Of a stretch of DNA of 8,375 nucleotides, positions 1 to 5,675 are shown piece after piece; the stretch's first letter is position 1; each line of letters opens with the position of its first letter. A program made the translations under genes and the position numbers. Under the pieces are notes generated by a model, which was not told the DNA's origin, did not search any database, and worked only from the letters and a program-made list of their open reading frames with translations. The DNA comes from Candidatus Kerfeldbacteria bacterium (GTDB lineage: Bacteria; Patescibacteriota; Patescibacteriia; UBA9570): positions 1 through 8,375 of the forward strand of contig JACQPW010000064.1 in assembly GCA_016207285.1 (NCBI GenBank). The letters run 5' to 3'.

Positions 1-372
1 AAACCATTAGGAGAATTAGAGCAGAACATTATGGATGTGGTGTGGAAAAAACGCTCTGCTACGGTGCGTTGTGTTTTTGAGCAACTAGTCAAGCAGCGCA
101 TTATCGCTTATACCACAGTGATGACGACGATGGATCGTTTAAGTAAAAAAGGTATTCTAAAACGTAGCAAAATCGGTAAAGCGTATGCGTACCAATCTGT
201 CCAAACTGAAGCCGACTTAAGTCTGTCCACAACCAAAGCAATGATTGATATGCTGGTACGGCGGTATGGCGATTTAGCGATTGCTCAATTTGTGGATACC
301 GTTGATCAGATTAATGCCGAAAAATTTGCTGAATTAAAACGGCTCGTTAACGAACACCGCGGTGAACACTAG
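1..372 (+). CDS. BlaI/MecI-family winged-helix repressor, 5' end outside window
   Basis: Probable DNA-binding repressor of the penicillinase-repressor family; members bind operators as dimers and are inactivated when a partner M56 membrane protease is activated. The frame is open from base 1, and the visible 123 residues begin with KPLGELEQNIMDVVW, which matches the start of the family's winged-helix domain. The ATG at base 31 therefore lies inside the domain and is not the start. The recognition-helix region TTVMTTMDRLSKKGIL (about residues 38-53 of the visible part) is characteristic, followed by the basic wing RSKIGKAYAYQ. The C-terminal part resembles the helical dimerisation region. Total length is close to the usual 120-130 residues, so only a few N-terminal residues are missing. 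The last 11 bases overlap the M56 protease gene. Targets are unknown: the upstream promoter is outside the window and I see no clear operator inside it. Confidence 0.9.
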   Translation, partial: KPLGELEQNIMDVVWKKRSATVRCVFEQLVKQRIIAYTTVMTTMDRLSKKGILKRSKIGKAYAYQSVQTEADLSLSTTKAMIDMLVRRYGDLAIAQFVDTVDQINAEKFAELKRLVNEHRGEH

Positions 373-1240
373 GCGCACCCTTAAGCGATTCTTGATCGTC
401 TACAGTGTTGGCATGATTAGTTTAGTTTTGCTCACCCTGAGTATTGTAGTGGCTATTTTTCCGTATCTCCAACAGCAAGCCGATACGGTCTGTGGTTGTG
501 CACAGTTTTCTACCTTGACGAGCAGCCCCACTGGCTGGATGCTCATAACCAGTATCTTGATTTTATCCCTGTTGGGCATCGTCATGACTTGGCGGGTAGG
601 GTGGATGTTGAGAGCAACTAGGCAATTTAAAGAAGTTCTATCGCAATACATTACTCAACGCACGCGGTATCAAGGAGTTGCCATTTATACCATCACCCAT
701 AACGAGCCACTAGCGGTGTGTGTTGGTTACTTTAAACCGAAGGTGTTTATTAGTCAGTCATTGATTGAACAGCTGTCTGGTTTTGAACTATTTGCCGTCA
801 TTCAACATGAAGTAGCTCACGCCAAACGCTACGACCCACTGCAGCGTTTAGTCCTTAGTGCTTTGCCGAACCGAATCCCATATTGGAGAAATTCTATTGA
901 GCACTATTTTTCTGCTCAAGAAATTGTGGCAGATGATGCGGTGACTGACGCGGCGTCCATCCGATCCGCTTTTGTGAAACTAACAGAACTAGCGCAACCA
1001 CAGCAATCCCGTTTGGCGGCCACCTGGTTTTCTACGAGCCAAGCTAGAATTAACCACTGGCTAGGTGAACAAACTCCCTTACCTTCCTTCCGCTGGGCAG
1101 CGTTGGGCGCTATCGTTATTGCGGTAGTCTTGCTGACGAGCTATCGGGCTTTTGCCGCCGAACCAGCTGCCCAAGCCTTTGGCCAATGTTTGTCTGTCCA
1201 AACCATGTGTAAAGCGGTCATGAGCTATGTGGTACAATAG
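362..1240 (+). CDS. Short BlaR1-like M56 family membrane zinc metalloprotease
   Basis: Predicted integral-membrane metallopeptidase of 292 residues. The zinc-binding HEVAH motif is at H149-H153, and E187 in QEIVADDAV is the likely third ligand. Hydrophobic segments lie at about 10-33, 57-80 and 244-262. Basic residues before the first and after the second put the N-terminus and the catalytic region (81-243) in the cytoplasm, leaving loop 34-56 and tail 263-292 outside. Family BlaR1/MecR1 proteins cleave, or trigger cleavage of, the BlaI repressor, and the overlap with a BlaI gene supports that role. Unlike BlaR1 there is no C-terminal penicillin-binding sensor, so a signal other than beta-lactam acylation is likely. 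Loop cysteines C44 and C46 and tail cysteines C276 and C283 are notable. The start is a GTG inside the BlaI gene; the next in-frame TTG (392) would remove the basic N-terminus. The end overlaps the DsbA-like gene by 14 bases. Confidence 0.88.
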   Translation: MNTRRTLKRFLIVYSVGMISLVLLTLSIVVAIFPYLQQQADTVCGCAQFSTLTSSPTGWMLITSILILSLLGIVMTWRVGWMLRATRQFKEVLSQYITQRTRYQGVAIYTITHNEPLAVCVGYFKPKVFISQSLIEQLSGFELFAVIQHEVAHAKRYDPLQRLVLSALPNRIPYWRNSIEHYFSAQEIVADDAVTDAASIRSAFVKLTELAQPQQSRLAATWFSTSQARINHWLGEQTPLPSFRWAALGAIVIAVVLLTSYRAFAAEPAAQAFGQCLSVQTMCKAVMSYVVQ

Positions 1241-1925
1241 TTTTGGTAAAGTAGTACTGGTGATCGTATTGTGTTTTGTCTTGTTACTAGGGGTAGCCTT
1301 TGGTTTACTCGTCTTTAGCCAATACTACGATCTGAATACTACCAACACCCTGCCTGTGCAAACAGGTAATACAACGAATGCTAACCAGGCTAGTTTAGGT
1401 TATGTAGCGCCAGATGCTGATGACGACCCCTATCTTGGACACGTCGATGCAGCGGTGGAAATCATTGCCTTTGAAGATTTTCAGTGCCCGTTTTGCAAAA
1501 CAGCCGAACCCATTCTAGAAGATGTGTACCGATTATATCCAAATGATGTTAAGGTAGTGTATCGTGACTTTCCGCTGTATACTATTCACGATCAAGCGGT
1601 TGCGGCTGCTCAAGCCGGTGAGTGTGCTGATGAACAGGGTAAATTCTGGGCCTGGCATGACGAAGCGTTTGCCAATCAATCGGCCTTAGCGGCAGCCCCA
1701 GCCGTTTTTTCTGTTTGGGCAGAGACGGCCGGATTAGATGTAACCACTTTTGAGGCTTGTGTAGTCGCCGAACGGTATGCTGACGAAGTGCAAAAAGACC
1801 TCAACGAAGGGTTTTTAGCTGGGGTCAGTGCCACTCCCACTTTTTTTATCAACGGTCAGCGTGTGCTGGGTATTCAATCCGAAGCCGAGTGGATAGAGTT
1901 GATCGAAGCAGCCTTGGCGAATTGA
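1227..1925 (+). CDS. Membrane-anchored DsbA-like thiol-disulfide oxidoreductase
   Basis: Thioredoxin-fold protein of 232 residues (DsbA/BdbD-like, Thioredoxin_4 type) expected to make, break or shuffle disulfides outside the cytoplasmic membrane. One hydrophobic segment at about 9-30 serves as anchor or signal. A linker rich in Asn, Thr and Asp (31-70) leads to the catalytic domain. The active site is FEDFQCPFC (C87 and C90), and the cis-proline loop is SATPTFFING (P204). Two further cysteines, C133 (GECADEQGKFW) and C178 (FEAC), sit where this family often has a second, structural disulfide. Length is normal. The ATG lies within the last codons of the M56 protease gene, implying translational coupling. 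The in-frame GTG at 1260 would start inside the membrane segment and is unlikely. Similar proteins act in extracytoplasmic folding; the neighbourhood suggests the M56 protease as a possible client. It could also be a general oxidase or a reductase. Confidence 0.9.
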   Translation: MWYNSFGKVVLVIVLCFVLLLGVAFGLLVFSQYYDLNTTNTLPVQTGNTTNANQASLGYVAPDADDDPYLGHVDAAVEIIAFEDFQCPFCKTAEPILEDVYRLYPNDVKVVYRDFPLYTIHDQAVAAAQAGECADEQGKFWAWHDEAFANQSALAAAPAVFSVWAETAGLDVTTFEACVVAERYADEVQKDLNEGFLAGVSATPTFFINGQRVLGIQSEAEWIELIEAALAN

Positions 1926-1941
1926 TCGGCTATGCTATACT
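1914..1941 (+). promoter_or_regulatory. Predicted extended -10 promoter for the rpiB operon (leaderless)
   Basis: The extended -10 TGCTATACT occupies 1933-1941, with TATACT at 1936-1941. A weak -35-like TTGGCG at 1914-1919 is 16 bases upstream of the hexamer, inside the end of the DsbA-like gene. The usual initiation distance puts the start site at or near 1948, the A of the rpiB ATG, which would give a leaderless mRNA. The position, in the only sizeable spacer between two functionally distinct gene sets, supports it. Read by eye only. Confidence 0.55.
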
Positions 1942-1953
1942 AGAGCCATGATC
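1924..1953. repeat. Imperfect inverted repeat over the rpiB -10 and start codon
   Basis: Left arm GATCGGCT (1924-1931) pairs with right arm AGCC-AT-GATC (1944-1953), which has a two-base insertion. The 12 bases between the arms contain most of the extended -10 element. The arms cover the DsbA-like stop codon and the rpiB start codon. It could be an operator for a dimeric regulator or a weak RNA hairpin. It lacks a following T-run, so it does not look like an intrinsic terminator. Chance remains possible at this arm length. Confidence 0.35.
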
Positions 1954-2391
1954 TACCTTGGTGCCGATCACGGCGGCTTTGCATTAAAAGAACAGCTCAA
2001 AACGTGGTTGCACGACTGGCAGATGACGTACACCGATCTTGGTGCCAAGATGTTAGACCCAGAGGATGACTATCCGGATTATGCCTTTGCAGTTGCGCAA
2101 GCTGTTGGTAGCGGTCAAGATGTCGGGATTTTGGCTTGTCGCTCCGCTGCCGGGGTAGTGATTGCTGCCAACAAAGTGCGTGGGGTCAGGGCAGTAGCGC
2201 CCTTAACTGAAGAAGCTGCTCAACATTCACGCGAACATAACGACGCTAATGTGCTCGGTTTATCCGGTGACTGGTTAGATGATGCAGCCGCCAAAGCGAT
2301 CGTGCAGCGTTGGTTGACTACGCCGTTTTCTAAGGCCGAACGCCACCAACGGCGGTTAGATAAAATTACTGCTTTTGAACAACAGTCATGA
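1948..2391 (+). CDS. rpiB: Ribose-5-phosphate isomerase B (RpiB/LacAB family)
   Basis: Cytoplasmic isomerase, 147 residues, expected to interconvert ribose 5-phosphate and ribulose 5-phosphate in the non-oxidative pentose phosphate pathway. Family landmarks appear in order: GADHGGF (D7, H8), DYPDYA (42-46), the active-site cysteine C64 followed by AANK, SREHNDANVLGL with H97 aligning with the ring-opening histidine, and RHQRR with R132 and R136 as phosphate-side arginines. The loop after the cysteine reads CRSAAG instead of the common CGTGxG, so the usual Thr is Ser and the small glycines are Arg and Ala. This may alter the substrate pocket, and a related sugar-phosphate isomerase activity cannot be excluded. 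The gene opens the metabolic operon just downstream of a predicted promoter, probably without a leader. Its stop overlaps the rpe start by 4 bases (ATGA). Confidence 0.93.
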   Translation: MIYLGADHGGFALKEQLKTWLHDWQMTYTDLGAKMLDPEDDYPDYAFAVAQAVGSGQDVGILACRSAAGVVIAANKVRGVRAVAPLTEEAAQHSREHNDANVLGLSGDWLDDAAAKAIVQRWLTTPFSKAERHQRRLDKITAFEQQS

Positions 2392-3017
2392 TTACCGTTT
2401 GGCCAGCTATTTTAGAACACGATCTACAATCCATTCAACAGCGCATCGATGCGGTAGCTGGTTTAGTGGAGGAGGTGCATGTCGATATCATGGATGGTGA
2501 ATTTGTCCCGAACACTACCGTTAATGATCCGGCCGGGCTGGGCAGTTTAGATTGGAAGGGGATCAAGGTGTCACTCCATCTCATGATCAAACATCCCGAA
2601 TTACACGTCAGTAGTTGGGCCTTGCCGTTTGTATCCAGCATGGTGATTCATCGTGAAGCGGTTAATAACATGGCTAGCCTGATTCAATTGATGCAGGATA
2701 TTCATGTACCATTAGCCATTGCGCTTAACCCCCATACACCTAGTTATGAAATTACTGAATATTTAGATCAGTTAGCCTTTGTGATGGTGATGGGAGTGGA
2801 ACCCGGTTTTGCGGCTCAGGGGTTCAACAGCGATGTGTTGGAAAAAATTCGCTATCTACGCGAACAGTCACCGACTTTGTCCATTGCCGTGGATGGTGGG
2901 GTGAGTTTAAAGACTAAAGCAGCTATGGTAGAAGCAGGAGCTAACATTTTATGCGCGAATAGTTACCTGTTTAAGGCTGACGATCTCCCGATGGCTTATC
3001 AACGTTTACGAGAATAA
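2388..3017 (+). CDS. rpe: Ribulose-phosphate 3-epimerase (RPE family), divergent
   Basis: TIM-barrel metalloenzyme of 209 residues, expected to interconvert ribulose 5-phosphate and xylulose 5-phosphate in the cytoplasm. The conserved metal and catalytic residues are visible: H31 and D33 in VHVDIMDGEFVPN, H64 in LHLMI, and D169 in AVDGGV. MGVEPGFAAQGF (135-146) matches the flexible active-site loop. Two places depart from the textbook family: the N-terminal PSIL is PAIL (6-9), losing a serine near the substrate, and the C-terminal phosphate loop normally read as AGS is ANS (190-192). The length is slightly shorter than the common 215-225. The catalytic set is intact, so epimerase activity is the best call, perhaps on a slightly different ketose phosphate. 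Translation is coupled to rpiB by ATGA, and the transketolase gene follows 2 bases after the stop. Confidence 0.9.
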   Translation: MITVWPAILEHDLQSIQQRIDAVAGLVEEVHVDIMDGEFVPNTTVNDPAGLGSLDWKGIKVSLHLMIKHPELHVSSWALPFVSSMVIHREAVNNMASLIQLMQDIHVPLAIALNPHTPSYEITEYLDQLAFVMVMGVEPGFAAQGFNSDVLEKIRYLREQSPTLSIAVDGGVSLKTKAAMVEAGANILCANSYLFKADDLPMAYQRLRE

Positions 3018-3019
3018 GT

Positions 3020-3877
3020 ATGGAACGTTTAACAGATTTAAAAACACTACGCTTAAAAGCCAATGATATCCGGATGGATCTGTTGAAAGCGTTAGTGGCG
3101 GCTAATTCTGGTCATACGGCTGGCCCGTTGGGGATGGCCGATGTGTTTACCGCCCTATTTTTTAATGTGGCTAATTTTAATCCAGCAGAACCACATTGGC
3201 CAGAGCGTGACCGGATTGTGTTATCGAACGGTCATATTTGCCCGGTACTCTATACTACCATGGCGCATGCCGGTTTTTTTCCAAAAGAAGAATTGATGAC
3301 ATTACGCAAACTAGGCACCCGTTTGCAGGGGCACCCACACCGTGAAACGTTGCCTGGCTTAGAAAATACCAGTGGTCCGTTAGGGTCTGGTACATCACAA
3401 GCCGCTGGCATGGCGCTGGCCTTTAAAATGGACAAGACCAATCAGCACGTTTGGTGTTTAACGAGTGACGGTGAACAGCAAGAAGGTAATACGTGGGAAG
3501 GGGTGATGTTTGCAGCCGCCAAACATTTAGACAACCTGACTGTGATTATGGATCGCAATTACATCCAAATTGATGGTAACACGGAAGACATTATGCCATT
3601 AGACCCTTTGGCAGATAAGTACCGGTCATTTAACTGGAATGTATTGGAAGTAGATGGCCATAACATGGAAGCCCTGATCGATGCCATGAACCAGAGTAAA
3701 CACATGCACGATAAGCCGACTCTGATTTTAGCGGATGTCGTTCCTGGCAAAGGGGTCAGCTTTATGCAAAATGATTACGTCTGGCACGGTAAACCACCCA
3801 CCAAGGATGAGTTGGCTAAGGCATTAGTTGAGCTGACTGCCGAGCGCACTTTAATTGAACAGGATCACATTCAATAA
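3020..3877 (+). CDS. Transketolase, N-terminal (ThDP pyrophosphate-binding) subunit
   Basis: First half of a split transketolase, 285 residues. Transketolase moves two-carbon ketol units between sugar phosphates using thiamine diphosphate and Mg2+. Seen in the sequence: NSGHTAGPLGMADV with H32, SNGHICPVLY with H72, GHPH at 104-107, the ThDP motif beginning SDGEQQEGNTWE (149-160) and ending at DRNYIQIDG (178-186), with D150 and N180 as likely metal ligands, DGHN with H214, and GKGVSF with a later WHGK (H256). The first motif residue is Ser where Gly (GDG) is usual. Size and content match the separate N-subunits known from archaea and many bacteria, not a truncated full-length enzyme, because the C-terminal half follows at once as its own gene. 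The two products should form a heteromeric enzyme in the cytoplasm. Confidence 0.94.
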   Translation: MERLTDLKTLRLKANDIRMDLLKALVAANSGHTAGPLGMADVFTALFFNVANFNPAEPHWPERDRIVLSNGHICPVLYTTMAHAGFFPKEELMTLRKLGTRLQGHPHRETLPGLENTSGPLGSGTSQAAGMALAFKMDKTNQHVWCLTSDGEQQEGNTWEGVMFAAAKHLDNLTVIMDRNYIQIDGNTEDIMPLDPLADKYRSFNWNVLEVDGHNMEALIDAMNQSKHMHDKPTLILADVVPGKGVSFMQNDYVWHGKPPTKDELAKALVELTAERTLIEQDHIQ

Positions 3878-3881
3878 CGTT

Positions 3882-4877
3882 ATGCCTATTGTCACTACCG
3901 CCAACTTAGTTCCCAATCTATTCGATGCCAAAACGATCAAAGCTTCCGGCACCCGGGATGGCTACGGTGCCGCCCTGGTTGAATTAGGCAAGCAAGATCC
4001 ACGCGTGGTCGTGTTATGCGCTGATTTAAGTGAATCTACCCGGTCACATTTATTTCAAAAAGCCTTTCCAGAACGCTATGTGCAAATTGGTGTGGCTGAA
4101 CAGAATTTAATTACGGTCGGTGCCGGTTTATCTGCCGCCGGAAAAATACCATTCATGGCTTCTTATGCAGCGTTTGCACCTGGTCGCTGCTGGGAGCAAA
4201 TTCGCACGACATTTGGCTACAATCATTTACATGGCATTGTCGCCGGTGCTCATGCGGGGGTCTCGGTTGGTCCAGACGGTGCCACTCATCAAGCGGTGGA
4301 AGACATTGCCACCATGCGCACCATTGCTAGTTGTACTGTGTTAGCGCCGAGTGATGCGGTGCGCGCCAAACAAGCCACCATGGCAACACTGTCCGAGCCG
4401 CACTTGTGGTATATCCGTTTTGGTCGCGATAAATATCCAGTCTTCACCACGGAGCAAACCCCCTTTGCGCCTGGTAAAGCTGAACTCTTTTATACGGGCA
4501 ATGATGTGACCGTCATAGCGTGTGGTCCGTTAGTCTATGAAGCGTTACAAGCGGCTCATCAGCTAGAACAACAGGGGATTGGAGTAGAGGTGATTGATGC
4601 GACGACAGTGAAACCACTAGATGTAGAGACGATTATTAAATCTGTGCGTAAGACGAACGCCGTCGTCACGGCCGAAGAAGCTACGGTGATTGGTGGGTTA
4701 GGCGGCGCTGTGGCCGAAGCGCTGGGCCAGCACTATCCGGCACCGCTGGAGTATGTTGGCATGCAAGACTGTTATGGACAATCTGGTACCGCTGAAGAGT
4801 TGTTGGAAACCTATCACATGAAAGCCGTTGATATCGTGGGTGCTATTCACCGGGTCATCAAACGTAAGCGTGCGTAA
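3882..4877 (+). CDS. Transketolase, C-terminal (pyrimidine-binding) subunit
   Basis: Second half of the split transketolase, 331 residues from this start. The pyrimidine domain carries RDGYGAALVEL, the GVAEQN motif with E73 as the glutamate that activates the ThDP aminopyrimidine, FAPGRCWEQIR, and HAGVSVGPDGATHQ (124-137), all typical of transketolase C-subunits and related to the matching part of 1-deoxyxylulose-5-phosphate synthase. The last third (VEVIDATTVKPLD, then YGQSGTAEELLETY) is the standard C-terminal domain. I chose the ATG at 3882, which leaves 4 bases after the upstream stop. The frame is open further up and a TTG at 3855 would add nine residues and overlap the N-subunit gene by 23 bases. 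Neither site has a ribosome-binding sequence. The residues before KASGTRDGYG are poorly conserved, so sequence alone does not settle the start. Confidence 0.93.
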   Translation: MPIVTTANLVPNLFDAKTIKASGTRDGYGAALVELGKQDPRVVVLCADLSESTRSHLFQKAFPERYVQIGVAEQNLITVGAGLSAAGKIPFMASYAAFAPGRCWEQIRTTFGYNHLHGIVAGAHAGVSVGPDGATHQAVEDIATMRTIASCTVLAPSDAVRAKQATMATLSEPHLWYIRFGRDKYPVFTTEQTPFAPGKAELFYTGNDVTVIACGPLVYEALQAAHQLEQQGIGVEVIDATTVKPLDVETIIKSVRKTNAVVTAEEATVIGGLGGAVAEALGQHYPAPLEYVGMQDCYGQSGTAEELLETYHMKAVDIVGAIHRVIKRKRA

Positions 4878-5663
4878 ATGCGCCTGACACCTTTTGATCA
4901 CTTTATCCAAAGAATTGTCCGTTCTGCCGGAACCAGCCTGAAGCGTAATTACGGTGTTGTGACCACTGGTCAGGCCAAAACGAGTCAACATGATATCGTC
5001 ACGGCAGCCGACTATGAAGCCGAACGCATTCTCATTTCCGCCATCCGCAAGAAATTTCCTTATCACCATATTTTAAGCGAAGAGAGTGGCGCCTTAGCCG
5101 GCAAAAGCCGGTATACGTGGGTGATTGATCCACTCGATGGCACTGCCAATTTTGCCCGCGAAATCCCATTGTTTGGAGTGATTGTGGCCTTTCTAAAAGA
5201 TAACACGGTCACGCATGCTGCCATTTATGATCCCATCCATGATCAGATGTATTATGCCAAAAAAGGGCAAGGCAGTTATTGTAACGGCAAGCGCATTTAC
5301 GTCAGCACTGAATCTCAACTGGAGGAGATGGTCGTGGTCATCAGTAATGTGCGCATGCGCAGTTCACTAGAGCAATTTGCCCATTGGCGTTCATTGTTGG
5401 CTTTATATACCACGTATTACAAATCATATGGTTCAGCGGCTCAATCGATGATGGCGTTAGCGTCAGGTAAAATTGATGCCTATATTATTGGTGGGGCTTA
5501 TCCGTGGGATATTACCGCTGGAGCGTTACTGGTGAAAGAAGCGGGTGGTAAGATTAGCCACTTAGATGGTCGGACCTGGGATTGGCGGGAGGATAATCAG
5601 CACATTCTAGTGGCCAACCCTAAACTGCATGCTAAATTAGCTCGTTTGTTGATTCAGCGTTAA
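4878..5663 (+). CDS. Inositol monophosphatase-family sugar phosphatase
   Basis: Mg2+-dependent phosphatase of the IMPase/FBPase superfamily, 261 residues, the usual size. Motifs in order: DIVTAAD (39-45), SEES with E68 and E69, the metal site DPLDGTANF (D84, D87, T89), and PWDITAGALLVKEAGG (W210, D211). These are the full catalytic set. Family members dephosphorylate inositol 1-phosphate, fructose 1,6-bisphosphate, PAP or histidinol phosphate, and the motifs do not decide between them. The start codon directly follows the transketolase stop with no spacer, which places the enzyme firmly in the sugar-phosphate operon. Fructose-1,6-bisphosphatase activity, supplying fructose 6-phosphate to transketolase, is therefore a reasonable inference, as known for archaeal bifunctional members. 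Inositol phosphatase is the alternative. No signal peptide is present, so it should be cytoplasmic. Confidence 0.9.
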   Translation: MRLTPFDHFIQRIVRSAGTSLKRNYGVVTTGQAKTSQHDIVTAADYEAERILISAIRKKFPYHHILSEESGALAGKSRYTWVIDPLDGTANFAREIPLFGVIVAFLKDNTVTHAAIYDPIHDQMYYAKKGQGSYCNGKRIYVSTESQLEEMVVVISNVRMRSSLEQFAHWRSLLALYTTYYKSYGSAAQSMMALASGKIDAYIIGGAYPWDITAGALLVKEAGGKISHLDGRTWDWREDNQHILVANPKLHAKLARLLIQR

Positions 5664-5675
5664 ACCGACAGTGCT

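Noticed and set aside
31..372. Taking the BlaI-like gene as complete from the ATG at base 31.
   Set aside because: The ten codons before it are open and match the family's conserved N-terminal LGELE segment, so the true start is upstream of the window.
401..409. TACAGTGTT resembles half of a BlaI-type TACA/TGTA operator.
   Set aside because: It is an imperfect match inside the M56 coding sequence with no promoter nearby; such short matches are expected by chance.
400..651. An 83-codon minus-strand open frame in the M56 protease gene.
   Set aside because: It is antisense to membrane segments of the protease and has no recognisable product or start signal.
1227..1238. TGGTACAAT at the DsbA-like start resembles an extended -10 promoter.
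   Set aside because: The upstream -35 position (about 1210-1215) is a poor match, and the predicted start site would fall inside the gene, after its ATG, with no sensible leaderless start downstream.
2468..2476. A GGAGGAGG-like purine stretch inside rpe.
   Set aside because: It encodes the VEEVHV segment of the conserved metal site and has no suitably spaced start codon for another gene.
4698..5069. A 123-codon open frame on the minus strand across the transketolase-phosphatase junction.
   Set aside because: It lies antisense to two well-supported genes, its product resembles no protein I recognise, and it crosses conserved motifs of both genes; a shadow frame.
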